Shown here piece after piece: positions 49,601-60,335 of a stretch of 64,000 bases of DNA (position 1 is the stretch's first letter; every line of letters starts with the position of its first letter). A model generated the notes under the pieces. It made no database searches and was not told the origin of the DNA. It saw nothing but the letters and a program-made list of their open reading frames with translations. This stretch comes from Psococerastis gibbosa (taxonomy: Eukaryota > Arthropoda > Insecta > Psocodea > Psocidae): contig OZ020486.1 of assembly GCA_963971405.1 (NCBI GenBank), forward strand, positions 23,459,419 through 23,523,418, written 5' to 3'. A program made the position numbers and the translations under genes.

Positions 49601-50013
49601 TAGCTGCTTTTCTAATGCCACCTTTCTGTACAGGATGTCGTAACCATTTTTGTCGATTTGAAGACGTTTAATTTTTTTTGGTTTATCCCCCCCCCCCTCC
49701 CCCTTAGCTTTCATTCTTCTATGCGGTCTCCTTCTTTATATAAAGTACTGGCCAGAATCCCAAAATATTACTAATTAATAATGAACTATGGGATTTACAA
49801 ACCTAAAAAGGACCGGACTCCTAGTGTTCCTCTCGCAAAAGAAAGCAGCATGGCTCCCATCGATACTTTGGCACCAGTTGCGAAGACGTAGTCTGCCTTG
49901 GAAGTGTTCTTTTTGCCCTTGCATCTTGAATAGAAGGCCACACCAAGAGAAGCAGCCAGAAGTACAAGGAACACCAAATAGTCAAATACCATAGCCCCAC
50001 TATTCACAAACAT
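40678..50013 (-). CDS. SLC5-family sodium/solute symporter (monocarboxylate/multivitamin transporter-like), complete, 652 aa
   Basis: Ten exons join in frame: 50013-49803, 49366-49233, 46468-46280, 45753-45599, 45128-44988, 44767-44549, 43816-43543, 42723-42467, 42338-42238 and 40955-40678 (653 codons). The protein opens with an extracellular tip and TM1 (DYLVFLVLLAASLGVAFYSR). Then come VSMGAMLLSFARGTLGVRSF, YPSELYYYGSGMYE, VPVYYNLGITSVYQYLDLRF, GGLKAAIMADVIQ (the SLC5 signature after TM5), FGCQQNFVQRYCS (the NQxxVQRY motif) and LNSMATVAWEDF (the SLC5 LNS..W.D motif). Late helices GCAACIIVGLLVSYVTG precede a ~92-residue cytoplasmic tail. It should couple Na+ entry to uptake of an organic anion or vitamin at the plasma membrane; the substrate cannot be read from sequence. 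The large intron 46,469-49,232 holds a Tc1 element with a nested MITE. Confidence 0.93.
41477..41980. mobile_element. TTAA-flanked MITE, copy 1, in the last SLC5 intron
   Basis: Ends GAGTGTACAGCCCGTAG and CTACGGGCTGTGCACTC lie between TTAA at 41,473-41,476 and TTAA at 41,981-41,984. The right half contains GATGCATGAAGTAGTCTTCT, shared with the element at 48,168-48,562. TTAA duplication is the piggyBac habit, but the termini do not show the usual CCY start. Confidence 0.7.
43355..43516. mobile_element. PIF/Harbinger-like palindrome in an SLC5 intron
   Basis: Ends GGCGGGTATTCCACATACGT and ACGTATTTGGAATACCCGCC, flanked by an exact TTA duplication (43,352-43,354 and 43,517-43,519). Arms contain CAATCGTCAATGAAAAATTG and its inverse; the centre has AGCAGACATTAAAGAC. 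It lies 26 nt from the donor side of the exon 43,816-43,543. Confidence 0.8.
44028..44191. repeat. Long palindrome in an SLC5 intron
   Basis: Arms of about 60 nt, beginning TGATCATGGCGATTATAATA and ending TATTATAATCGCCATGATCA, surround a ~40-nt spacer. Inner arm ends (CCCTGGTATTAATAATGTAAA and the inverse) resemble the small inverted repeat at 5799-5884. Probably a MITE. Confidence 0.7.
45215..45315. repeat. Inverted pair of family B tRNA-like SINE heads
   Basis: The left half read on the minus strand gives GATCGTGGGTTCGAATCCAG and CCAAGTCCAGA. The right half on the plus strand gives CAGCGGCTAAGACGAT, GAATCCCGCCAAGTCCAGA. The two face each other, giving a ~100-bp hairpin that carries a B box (GGTTCGAATCC) on one arm. 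Confidence 0.6.
45830..46022 (+). mobile_element. LINE C-terminal fragment in an SLC5 intron (antisense to the gene)
   Basis: Frameshifted translation gives HTIIEGTVEG, then KEFMYQLKEDARARTYK and ELKRKAQDRESWRMV ending before TGA. This is the C-terminal end of non-LTR retrotransposon reverse transcriptases. At least two frameshifts mark it as dead. Confidence 0.72.
46766..48827 (-). mobile_element. Dead IR/DR-type Tc1/mariner element with nested MITE, in an SLC5 intron
   Basis: Ends CTGCAACCCAACCACATT and AATGTGGTTGGGTTGTAG lie between TA at 46,764-46,765 and TA at 48,828-48,829. Inner direct repeats, CCCACATTGAAGTTCGTCC at 46,967-46,985 and its inverse at 48,602-48,620, give the IR/DR structure. 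The minus-strand transposase starts at about 48,079 (TEDLSETIVHLHCEGMFQRK, helix-turn-helix). It continues in another frame with WRCMSAAGVGPLHVVDG, FEQDGATCHTIKAARAWF and ENVWGAMKKRVQRK, containing catalytic D and the ENVW box. A short ATT-repeat insertion at about 47.20-47.25 kb splits SPD from PFENVW. Frameshifts and that insertion make it inactive. Confidence 0.9.
48168..48562. mobile_element. TTAA-flanked foldback MITE nested in the Tc1 element
   Basis: TTAA flanks (48,164-48,167 and 48,563-48,566) bound arms GTGGACATGCTACGTAG and CTACGTAGCATGTCCTC. Inner arms run through ATGAGCACCCCAAAATTTGT for well over 100 nt. It shares the internal GATGCATGAAG..GTCTTCTACAACTT block with 41,477-41,980. 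Confidence 0.78.
48905..49135 (-). repeat. tRNA-derived SINE (family D) in an SLC5 intron
   Basis: On the minus strand a tRNA-like head has A box TAGTCTAGTTGGTAGAG and B box GGTTCGAGACTC. A body with the block TGTTGCTGACAACATTCC follows. Related body sequence lies at 60.85-61.08 kb and, shorter, near 50.75 and 60.45 kb (GGGCATGTTGCTGAC). Confidence 0.6.
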
Positions 50014-52049
50014 GATTGGAGATAATCAAACACCTTAGTAGTTATCACATAAATAAGTCCAACTGGTGGAGTAGTGGTTAATATCCATTGCCGATTGGCT
50101 ATTACCTTTCCTGAAATGAAAAAGAAAAGTTCTTTTATAAATTCAGTGTTTACCTCATATGCGCGGTGCGGCGACCATTCTTCTATTAGTCAGGTCCATT
50201 GTCTAAGGAATACCATCGTTATACCTATCGGATAGTTAGATCATGGTTGAGTCTACAGTTGTTAAGCTCGCACTCACATGTTGCTATTATAGCCCTATTA
50301 TGGACCTTGTTTGCCGGAGACAATTCCCCTTAACAAAGTCGTTTAATGGTTAACTTAACACCTGAGACAGGACTAAATTATTCTGAGTAAACCCCAGTTG
50401 ATTCATTTTAAAATAAAATTGCGCTAGAAATAATTGAAATGAATAAATTATTTTAAGACATGAATATGGCTGTATAGTTTTATAATTGGATGAAATACAA
50501 ATAAACATTAAAATGTTCAGGTTTGAATATTTGAATGTATTAAGAACTTGTCTAAACGTGAGGGAGAAAAAACTCACCAAAAATATAGCAGAGGATAAAT
50601 TTATTAGTTTGGATTTCCCGCGCATTTTGCACTCATTTGTGAAAACAAATGAATCAGTTGAGGTTCACTGAGAATAATTTAATCATATTGCCGGCGTTAA
50701 GACTGTTAAGTTAATCTGTGAATGGGACAGAGCTGCTGTTGGTATAGAGAGCCGGGCTGATGGGCATGTTGCTGACGAGAGAGAGAGCATTGGGCCACGG
50801 TGTTTTTTATAGGTATATAGGCTATGCTGCACCTTAACTGTACATCACTTTTTTTTAAATAATTATTGAAGTGAAACTTCTTTATCAACGTAGGGAGAAA
50901 AATCTTGTTACGCGCCATCTTGTTTTGAGCCATCCTGATTTCTGTACTCATGGATGACGCTCATTTTTGGGCGGATGTTGAAGGCCTATCTCAATTTAAA
51001 TTATACCCATGTCTTTGTCTATTCTTCTTCTTTCAGGCCATGCTATATATGTTGTGATAGGGCAAAGGGTTCGATTTTGGGGGGAGGAAACGTGAGGAGG
51101 TGCGCCCAATTTTGCCGATTTTCAGCGAAAATAGGCCTTTTTCAGCCGCGTTTTTGGAGGTATTAATATCAATTTGAAAACTTCAAACTACTTTTTTTGT
51201 ATTGTATTTTAACTGGAAACCTCAATAATGACCATCTTCTTCTGGAGTTTCAATATATTGATTGGTTTACAGCGAATGTTTAAGTCTCCTTCTTCATAAT
51301 AAACCAAATAATGTGTTATTGCGTTGCCAGATACTGAATGAATTAAGTCTAATACTGCACTTCATTATATTCACATCATAATGTTTACAGAGGTGCAGAA
51401 GGTACTGACCCCATCAAAGAGACCAACAAAATCTATAATATTTGATGGACTTTGGACATGGCTTCTATGGGGGCTCTTATCCAGGGTGATAATTAACTCA
51501 ATAAAAAATATGACGCGCAAGTCATGTTATGTGCCATGAGCGAGTCATTCTCAAAACATCCGGCTTCTTTTTCTTCGTGCGGCAGTGACGTCTATTTATA
51601 TGAACAGGGAAACCAGCTGAAAAAGTCAGCGACTCTTTTGATATTTTCATTTTTCGTAGTTTGAATTTATATTTTAGTCAGCGTAATTCGTTAGGTTTCT
51701 TCTGCTTCTGGTTGACTGCACCCAGAAAACTATTTACTTCTATGACTACCCATTCCCTTTGATTCTATTGATATTTAACTAAATATTGATTAGTTGTTGA
51801 TTATCATGTGGACCATGCAACGAACCAACTTGTAGTTTATGCTCTATTTTATTTTCACTGCTTCCTTCCTCCCCTCCGTGTTGACAATCGCGTTTATGCT
51901 CATTTGTTAACCTTGTATAAATAGGCGATACGCCGTTGTGTTCTAAACTTAATTCATTACCGTAACTCACTTCAATATTATAAAATAACGCCAAAGCTCA
52001 TGTAGCACGTTCTTCATATACAGGTTTATTGTGTTTTTTTTTTTAAGAT
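50014..52049. other. Upstream flank of the SLC5 gene
   Basis: No further coding exon recognised; the 5' UTR and promoter of the symporter probably lie in the first kilobase. A SINE family D body fragment sits at about 50.74-50.80 kb. The remainder is AT-rich with no supported feature. Confidence 0.4.
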
Positions 52050-52240
52050 TAATCGCATACAAGCAATTTAATGAATGTATCCGATTGACCTCTCCAGTCG
52101 CCTCTGTAGGTTAGCATCCGTGTTGAGTTACGACACGTCTCCGATCGCATGGCGTGTAAAGACTCGCACAAGTGCAAGCACGTTACCACCTGGCCATCGA
52201 AGTCGATGTTTCCCTTCGTGTAGAAAAAAAAGTCCAATGC
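52050..52240 (-). pseudogene. Coding-like fragment, paralogous to 57,560-57,720
   Basis: On the minus strand one frame reads DFDGQVVTCLHLCESL, then RSETCRNST and SDTFIKLLVCD before a stop. The sister copy at 57.56-57.72 kb reads DFGGKVAACLYLCESL, RSETCRNST. The amino-acid pattern is better conserved than the flanks, so a coding origin (host gene or transposon) is plausible. I do not recognise the family. Confidence 0.35.
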
Positions 52241-52504
52241 TGTCCTTGAGGCAAGGGGAAGTCCAAATTTGGGTATTTGGATTAACTGTACAGATTCATT
52301 CCACTGCAGCCAGCAGTAGTAACCCGACACATGATAGGGCTTAAGCAGTCATTCCCTACATCCATACATGATAAATTGAAGTCAATTAATTTATATCAAG
52401 GAGGACTACTGTCTTAAATTTAAAATAACAATGCTACCCGGAATTAAAAGCAATGAAATACTATTGTGTCATCGCTTTTATGAATGCATGTATATTCAAT
52501 TTAG

Positions 52505-52917
52505 ATCTAGAGACCTATCTGCTGGTACAGAATCTATTGTATATGTGAGAACGGTAGTGTCTAAGGGCTATGAAATTGAAATGTGGATATACAGATGCAT
52601 GCAGCGGATACCATGGCGATTGGATACAGAAACAGTTACTGTTGACGGTTAAGAAACGGAAACTAACATACTTCGGTCATGTGTTGACGAACGGAAAGTA
52701 TCGCCTTCTGCATGTAATAATCCAAGGGAAGATAGAAAGACAGACGGCTCCCGGTAAAAGTATCCTGATTGAAAAACCTGAGGCAATTATTTGGGAAGAG
52801 CACGACTTCCCTTTTCAGAGCAGCAGTCTCCTAGGTCCAAATTGCCATGATGGTCGCCAATCTTCGATAGAAGAGGCATTACAAGAAGAAGCACATTAAA
52901 GTATTGAATAAACATTA
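52505..52917 (+). mobile_element. LINE 3' fragment, frameshifted
   Basis: Frames combine to EIEMWIYRCMQRIPW, KKRKLTYFGHVL, YRLLHVIIQGKIE and a final IAMMVANLR-like end near 52,860. This is the conserved C-terminal end of non-LTR retrotransposon reverse transcriptases. Frameshifts are evident; a GAATAAACATTATTTTATTT tail follows. Confidence 0.75.
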
Positions 52918-53246
52918 TTTTATTTCTTCTAATTCCTAGTCATGCAGTAGTCAATGGGAACCAACATCCAACAATAATTGCAGTTGAGATGGGCGTGGGA
53001 CGTGGGTCAGCGATTTTTTGCAGTGTCTCAACCTACATTTCATCCCCCCACCGCCGAAATAAAGGTATTAATGAAAAGCGATGATGTTTTTTAGTTAGTT
53101 TAAGCTCACCCCAGTATGACGTAGGCCTATATGGTTACATCTTCTTTTGAGATAATTTAATGAAGTTACAAGGTTGCAGGATTACCCGCCGAACGAGAAC
53201 AGAGTTCATTTCCGTTCCACGCTGCGCATCCCTAACTTATTCCCAA

Positions 53247-53394
53247 CAAGGCCGTGCCCAGGGGGGTGGTCCAAGGGGTCCGGACCCCCTCCGAAATAGA
53301 ACGGCTGTACCCTGGATAGAATGGACTTTCATGAATAAAATACGTAAAAAAATTGTTGGACCCCCTCTAAAACAAAAACCTGGGCACGGCCTTG
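53247..53394. mobile_element. hAT-like MITE, 148 bp
   Basis: Ends CAAGGCCGTGCCCAGG and CCTGGGCACGGCCTTG are perfect inverses. They are flanked by exact 8-bp duplications ATTCCCAA (53,239-53,246 and 53,395-53,402). The inner ends are G-rich (GGGGGGTGG) and C-rich. No gene. Confidence 0.88.
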
Positions 53395-54599
53395 ATTCCC
53401 AATATAAGTTCAGTGGAAGGAGCCTCCCCGAAGATCGCTTTTTATACACTTGGACAAAAAAAAACCAATCGGGCGTACCCCGGGCAACGCTAAGTGAAAA
53501 CAACAAGCGGCTAATCCTTTTACCACCGAGAAGAGACCAACGACCTTTGGGTGTGCACCGACTGTGGCGTGAGGTTTGCCCAGAAACTAGGAGTCAACAT
53601 CGGACAAGAAAAAAAAAATAACAGTGGAAGTTAAGAGCTGAATGATCTCTCAGAAGATTAATTGCCATTATCATTATTGAATAATGTACCATTCTGCAAC
53701 AATCACTGATGGAGGCATGCCCAATATCAAGTTGCAGCTAGTGAACTGTATCAAGTTTTTCTAGGCTTAATTTCGTTCTGGATATTGAATTAGGAAATGC
53801 CAAAGTTGATGTGTTGTTTGGGTTGTCACATCTATCATAAACCCGTCCACATTGACTCAGGTGAAAGTGTCCCATGATATACGAGTTGTAAAAATGTTTG
53901 GGTCATTCACCTAAAGTAAACGACCTTTGTTAAATATTACTTCCAGTTCATCGCCAATGCCTCCATTTTTAAAATTAAAAATTCACGAAGATTTTTCATC
54001 TCTTCAAACCATCAAAATGAAATCTGGATTACGTTGAAGTACAGTTGAGACGAATGTATGATCACCAACCTACAAATTCATAGATTATTCGTAGGCAGTA
54101 GAAATTTATGTTGTAAACCTGCCATACCTGGCAAATTGTGGAAAGATAATACAACATAATGATTTGGTAACTTATCAGAAAAAAGCTTTTTCAATCAATA
54201 TGCTGAAATGCAATTTCTCATCAGATTGTTGGCTAGTTAGTTACAGCATTGAATCGACTGTGAAATTTGACCCCTCAAGCAAGACTGAAATACATTAGAG
54301 ATAACAAAATTTCCGTTCATGACTCACATGACAGGAAAGTAAGCTATTTTAGGTATATATTTAAATGTTTTAGGGAGATTTATCTACCTATTGAGATGGC
54401 GACCAATGTTCGACTTACGGAAAATGTCTTCACAACTTTTCATTTCATGACCCCCCGAGCCTAAAACCACCCTCCGTTCAAAATGTTATATATATAAATA
54501 TTATCAGATTTTGATGAAACTTGGCACAAAAATTGATCATACAAATGTTTTGATCGAGTTCGTTAACCAGCTAGATCCACTATTTAGTTAGCCAACGGC

Positions 54600-54920
54600 C
54601 TTACCATGTTGATTCCATTAGAGCAGAGCATGATTCAAACTGTGGCAACTTGGTAGTGTGCACAGTGTTGGCAGGGGAACCTGGTGGGACATGATAACTC
54701 GCTTAGGCAGTATAAGTCGAGTCCTGGTCACCTTCGATTTAATCGTGTGACTTTACCATGTTCCCCAAGTGGTTCGGAATCCACTATAATCAGGAGGTCC
54801 ACCCTGTTAGTCAACTTGTTAGCCCTTAGGGTGCCTCAAGTTAACAAACAGACTCACTCCCCCCGCCAGGCTGACAGGGTTGCTTAAAGCAGAAATGCTG
54901 AAAGCAGGCGTTGGAAACAA
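54600..54920 (+). repeat. Dispersed repeat (family G), copy 2
   Basis: Matches 30,360-30,720 and ends in GGAAACAACAACAACAAG. Sits inside the family E repeat, so it inserted later. Confidence 0.65.
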
Positions 54921-55258
54921 CAACAACAAGAACTATTTAGTTACAAGATGGAGGTCGATTGAAACCTTGTATAATTCATATCTCAGTTGATATTGGTCGC
55001 AGAGGAATGAATTAAAATTTGACCGAACGATCGTATTATTATCTACGGTAATGGTAATTACCACTTTTTACGAAAAATCAACCATTTTAAGATGGCATCC
55101 AGTCAAAGTGAAAATAATTTGATAAATAAAAGTTCATAGTCGGCATTGTGGCTCGAAATTTGGAACACAAGAGTGATTTGTGTGTTGATGTTGTGGTCGG
55201 GAAAATAATGAAGTATTTTTTATTTGTTATTGCTTAGTACATAGCGTAGGTAGCGTAG

Positions 55259-55664
55259 CAGGAACGTAGCCAGGGAGGGGTCTTTGGGGGCTAAAGCCCC
55301 CCCCCCCCCCGAATTGTAAAAAAAAGAAAGAAAAAAGGGAGATTATTATTGTAAATGAGTGAAATGAGTTTTTTGTATACATTATCATGGAGCTGATTTT
55401 TCAATAAAAGTAATTTTTACATTCAATATTCTGTGTTTGGAAGAGATCACACTTTTCTATCCTTGCATTGCTCAGTTTGATGTTTCACCTGTAATTTTTT
55501 TCCTCCCTATAAAAACAATAAAACTGTGTGTTTTTGCATGTAAATTCTTAAAATTTTCCGGGGGGGAGGGGCAGACCCGCCGTTTTAGTGGGGTTTTCCA
55601 TCCCCCCCTGACCCCCTGGTAGTTAGCCCCCCCCCCCCGAAATAAAATCCTGGCTACGTGCTTG
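55259..55664. mobile_element. hAT-like MITE, 406 bp
   Basis: Ends CAGGAACGTAGCCAGG and CCTGGCTACGTGCTTG are flanked by exact 8-bp duplications TAGCGTAG (55,251-55,258 and 55,665-55,672). Poly-C tracts (14 and 13 bases) and a GGGGGGGAGGGG block lie inside. It inserted into the family E repeat. Confidence 0.87.
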
Positions 55665-56968
55665 TAGCGTAGAGGAAAAGCAGGGATTGCGGAATCTCCC
55701 TACTCCTGATCGGCCAGAGCCGAAAGGGATTTTTTTTTTTTGTCGATGATGAAACCATTGATCAGGTTGTAATGAGACTTAGGTAGAAGGTTTTAGACTC
55801 GCTCCCGACGGACTTGGACCAAAAATATATAAATATATACTTTAAATTAAATTAAATGAAAATATGATGGATATTGAAAGTATAGTGCAACAAACAACTC
55901 TAAAATTAAACTAACCAAAAAATGTCAAACGGGGACGTAGGTGACACGAAGTTCGCCGGGCCCACTAGTTGAGAATATTTTTTTAAATAAAGAATTCAGA
56001 GCTAATCGATCAGTGGGTGTTATGATACGAGTACATGTTCTCTGGGGAAATTTGTAAATTGAGTTAGATTTTACTTTTCAGTAGCTCGATGTTTGTACCA
56101 GCCATAGAAAAAAGTTGTAATGTCTCCTAAATTATTATTTATTACTACTGTTCAGTATGATAGCTACTGCCAGCCACTGAATACCTACCGATCATTGTCG
56201 AGCTTGGGGCTTGTGTATATATTGTAAATAAATGCCATTCAAATGGTTTGATTGGTTGCAAGCAACTAAAGTTGTTAATTGTTGTGGACACACGGTACAA
56301 GGTACAATGAACACAATGGCAGGGGAAACATTTTGCGACGTTTATTCAACCGCTTGCTGCGTATTTATACCTAGGTATTGATCACTCCACCGTGAGACTA
56401 CTCTGTGCCTATTGCCACCACAAATCAATGGGTATTAAAACACTGGTTACAAGGCCATCAAGCTTAAATGTCTGACTTCGTCTCTAAATTAATATAATAC
56501 AGTATATAATGACGAGCAGATACCCATGGTGAAACGCCTTGTTTTAACATACAATAGCCTAAAAAGTCCTTATTGTAGCGTCTTTAACAGTGCCCGATTG
56601 ATGCTAGTTTCCCTTCAAAAAAATAAACCAATTTTTGTACATATTGAAGGAAACGACGATCTCTAATAAAATATGTTGCCTAGTGTGTTCATACACAGAA
56701 TGTAAATACATACTGTAGAACCATGGGCTAATGGACCGCTGTAAAAAGAAACTAAGGCTCTTTTGCCACTGCCCAATAGAGGCCGGATTTAAGAGGAAGC
56801 AGGCCGTACGTTAGGGACACATTGGCCATCCCTGGACCACCTGCAAAATAGCTATTATAGGACTATTTCATGACTAGTACTTCGGCATTTTTTTTTTGTA
56901 GTTTTAATCAGGGGGTTTTATAAGTAGGCCTGGGTCCATAATAAAGTCCTTAAAAAAATTGACCAATT

Positions 56969-57210
56969 CAGTGCCAGATTAACCCCTGTGGGGGCCGTGG
57001 GTGCAAACGCCCCCAAAATTCATAAATGCTCTTGGAGCTCCTTTTATTTCCCGCCGATTTCAAAACTTTTTTTGGAAGTTGTTCTGGAATTGTTCAACTT
57101 TTAATTTTTTTATTAAAAAAAAAAATCTCGTTTGTGCGGGCCGGAATTTTAGGCATTTCCGTGGGGGCCTTGGGCCTGTGCCCCAAGTGCCCATGACTAA
57201 TCCGACATTG
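56969..57210. mobile_element. hAT-like MITE with imperfect 8-bp duplication
   Basis: Ends CAGTGCCAGATTAA and CTAATCCGACATTG; flanks GACCAATT and GCCCAATT differ at one base. The open frame inside is incidental. A related end (TTAACCCGGCACTG) lies at about 59,155-59,168. Confidence 0.7.
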
Positions 57211-57559
57211 GCCCAATTGGTCTTCCGAGACTGAGCATTGTCCTAATAATTGTGAGGATCCACTCTGATTTATCTTTTAGGTTTTAAAAATTAGGCCAAG
57301 GTCAACCTTTTGAGCCAGGCTGGACTCTTGTGCCAATTACTTTGCAATATTTCATTTCACACGCGGGTTGCGTGTTTGCCATCCTTATTATTAACCTTAT
57401 TATAGATTATATCAGTAGCCCAGTGGCCTAATGTATGACCGCTTTGGTCCATTATCTACTGTACCACACAGCTTTTTGTGTAATACAAACTTTAAATAAT
57501 GATGATGTTTTTGTTTTATTTGGATTTAAATAAAAAAGGTTAAATCGTGTACATAAACA

Positions 57560-57720
57560 ATTTAATGAATATATCCGATTAACCTCTTCAATCGCCTCAA
57601 TAAGTAACCGAATAGGTGCTTGTGTCGAGTTACGACACGTCTCCGACCGCAAGGTGTCTAGAGACTCGCACAAGTACAAGCACGCTGCCACCTTGCCACC
57701 GAAGTCGCTATATAAAATGC
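57560..57720 (-). pseudogene. Coding-like fragment, paralogous to 52,050-52,240
   Basis: Minus-strand frame DFGGKVAACLYLCESLDTL, RSETCRNSTQAPIRLLIEAI, EEVNRIYSLN. See the sister copy. No start codon, splice context or family assignment can be given. Confidence 0.35.
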
Positions 57721-57949
57721 CGTGTACATGCAAAGCAAATAAATAAATGATACCCATGGTGAATTTATACGAGGGTACAGTTCTAGTAGGTATTGCAAGA
57801 AAGAACGAACATTGCTTTTATTTTACATAATATATAATATTATGGGCGAATTTAAGGCCTTTCGGCCTACTCTTATAACTAACCCGTAATAATTAATACA
57901 ATTTACAAATTTAATTAAAATTAATATTGTAGCGATCAATTCCAAAACG

Positions 57950-58680
57950 CCCCCCCCCCCCCCCATCATGAGAAAAATATTATTTAAGTTATTAAAGTAC
58001 AATAGTATGTTCCAGAGACATTAGCCCCTTGTAACGTTCAAAGCAGAGCAATTAGTCGTATCGTAAGTTGCAACATATTTTTTTTTCATTGCTTCACTTT
58101 TTTCATGCCCTACATCTGAAGAATTCCCTTATCTTCCCATAAGCTCAGTTGCAGTCATACTGTCATAAAAGTCCTCCGTCACGATACAGCGTCATGCTTG
58201 GTTGACAGCAACAATATGATGACAGAGAGGACTGTAGATAGGTGCAAGTACCTCGTGTAACCCATGGCGTAGCTTGGCGTTTATTGTATATTCTTTTAAT
58301 TTTTAACAAATCCTTAAGTCAAAATGGGGTATCTTCAGAACTTCTCCGGGCTTTAACATTATTTATCATGCCCGACATAAGCGAATTTTCATCGGTGTTC
58401 ACCATTCCGCCGCCAATGATCCCTCCCAACTGTCCTGTCCTGGTCATATACCAACTTAATTTTTACTGGGGGGGGGGGGGGGAGTGGCCCGCCGGGATTC
58501 ATTTAACCAGAACTTCCCTCTTCTTTAATTATTTGTATGCATATTCTACCTGAATTCCCTCAGAATGTGTTTATCCTCCTTCCCTTTTCTAAAGCTTGGG
58601 GGGGGGGGGTTTACTGACTCTCCCAAGGACCCTTTTAACTGAAAATTATGTATGATTGGGATAAGACCTCGTCGCGTCAA
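57950..58680. other. Region with three homopolymer G/C tracts
   Basis: Poly-C at about 57,950-57,964 and poly-G at about 58,469-58,482 and 58,600-58,609. They resemble the tracts inside hAT-like ends, but no terminal repeat pair with a target duplication could be matched, so they are left unassigned. No gene is supported. Confidence 0.4.
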
Positions 58681-58830
58681 CTCCGAAAATTCTCAAAAAA
58701 AAAAAAAAAAAAATACAATAGATTACAAAAAGAAGAAAAAATAAATAAACTACAAAAATAACTAAATAACTCGTATAACTCGTGCGTAACTGCAAAGGCT
58801 TTCACGGCCGGAGTCAAATGAAGAACCAGT

Positions 58831-59016
58831 AGAATCCGGGCTGATGGGCCGTGGTCGAATTTAAAGTGAACTTCCAAACGTTTCGTCAACATCTGCTGTC
58901 GACATCTTCAGTGGCGCTGCGTAGAGGTTGTACCTCGGTGGCTCCGTAGCTCCTACGGAGCCACCACGTTTGGAAGTTCACTTTCAATTCGACCACGGCC
59001 CATCAGCCCGGATTCT
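58831..59016. repeat. Nested foldback: 50-bp arms around an inner palindrome
   Basis: Outer arms begin AGAATCCGGGCTGATGGGCC (58,831) and end GGCCCATCAGCCCGGATTCT (59,016). The inner palindrome is GGTGGCTCCGTAG / CTACGGAGCCACC (58,937-58,965). On the minus strand the spacer includes CTGAAGATGTCGAC...GTTGACGAAACG (58,911-58,879), reminiscent of a hammerhead core in Penelope-like elements. The assignment is inference. Confidence 0.6.
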
Positions 59017-59879
59017 ATTTGTTCTTCATTCAACTCGTACGTAATTGAATTAAGCAGCTTTTTTGGTAAACTTTAGGTAACATTTAAAATTGGCTGTACG
59101 GGGCAGAAGGCTCCAAGCTCCAAGTCCAATTTAGCCCAGGGCCCCGTTCATAATTAACCCGGCACTGACCCTTACAGTGTAGATTTTTTTTCAATTCTAT
59201 AATTCCCTAACATGGGGACTTTCACAGTAAACTACTGTATATCGCCATGCTGCCTTGACATCCTATAAAATATGAACGAAAAACCTTTTACTTATGTTTG
59301 AGGAAGGATTATCGTGCTCGAAAGCAGCTATCACCGCCTATCGGTGGTAATCTTGAGACATGTTGTCCTGAAGAGGGTCGACGACCTGAGCTTTTAAACA
59401 TTGATTTTTCAGCATAGTGGTATTAAGCTATAAGCGGTTTGTATTTTTTTTTTTAAAGAAATGCATTGAACATAACTGACCTTCTGAAATTCGTTGACAT
59501 TTTTCTAAAGTCGGTGGAGTGTATGGGAAGCGTTCTTCTGCTAATGCATAAAACGTCGTTTCGCGAGATGTGAACTATTCAGCTCAAAATTTGGGCCCAA
59601 ACCCAATATGTTGTATGACATGTGAAGTGTTGTGAACAGTCTTGGCAGTTGGCACTCAACATGCAGTAAGCACTCAGTTATTGTAAACTTTACCAGAATT
59701 TTCTACTTTAATCGATTTTTGGGGGACTTGAACAGGTTTTTTTTACGGGACAAGGCTCATCTTCAGTCATGGCTCTTCCTTGAATAAAAGAATATGCCAC
59801 TTGTACATGATAAATACAGATAAATCTGAATATTGTTCTGGATGGTACGCCTTTCCCTTTAAATAGAAAAGTATCTTCT

Positions 59880-60335
59880 TCTTCTTCTTCCGGCTCTACA
59901 GCCCTTGGTGGGCTTTGGCCTGCTCGACAACACTCCTCCATTCTTCTCGGTTTTGCACAACGCTCCACCATCTGGAGACTCCCAACTCGCGAAGGTCATT
60001 CTCTAACTCGTCCTTCCAGCGGTTTCTTGGCCGTCCTGGCAGTCGTCTTCCCGTCATGCTTGCTTTGTACATTGTTCGTGGCATGCGTTCTTCAGACATC
60101 CTTACAACGTGTCCCAGCCACCTTAATCGTTGTGCTTTAATGAACCTTACTATGTCTTCTCCGTTGAGAGCGGCGTCGATTTCAGCGTTGTTTCTTATAC
60201 GCCATTCTCCGTACTCGTAAAGGGGTCCATATATCCTCCTTATTATCTTTCTTTCGAGTACACGTAGTTTGTTGGCATCGTTTACAGTGAGATTCCAGGT
60301 TTCCGATCCGTATGTTGCAACTGGTCTTATAATTT
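59880..60335 (-). mobile_element. LINE C-terminal fragment
   Basis: Minus-strand frames give WNLTVNDANKLRVLERKIIR, RIYGPLYEYGEWRIRNN, IVRFIKAQRLRWLGHVVRM, RRLPGRPRNRWKDELENDL and a final WRSVVEQAKAHQGL. This is the typical end of a non-LTR retrotransposon reverse transcriptase. The frame is nearly open through the preserved stretch; the 5' part is missing. Confidence 0.82.

Larger units (their letters stand above)
54515..55740 (+). repeat. Dispersed repeat (family E), copy 2, carrying two insertions
   Basis: Collinear with 16.1-16.6 kb over TTGGCACAAAAATTGATCAT, GTTCGTTAACCAG, AAAAGTTCATAGTCGGC and the final GATCGGCCAG..GAAAGGGATTTTTT. It is interrupted by a family G repeat (54,600-54,920) and by the hAT MITE at 55,259-55,664. 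Confidence 0.55.
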
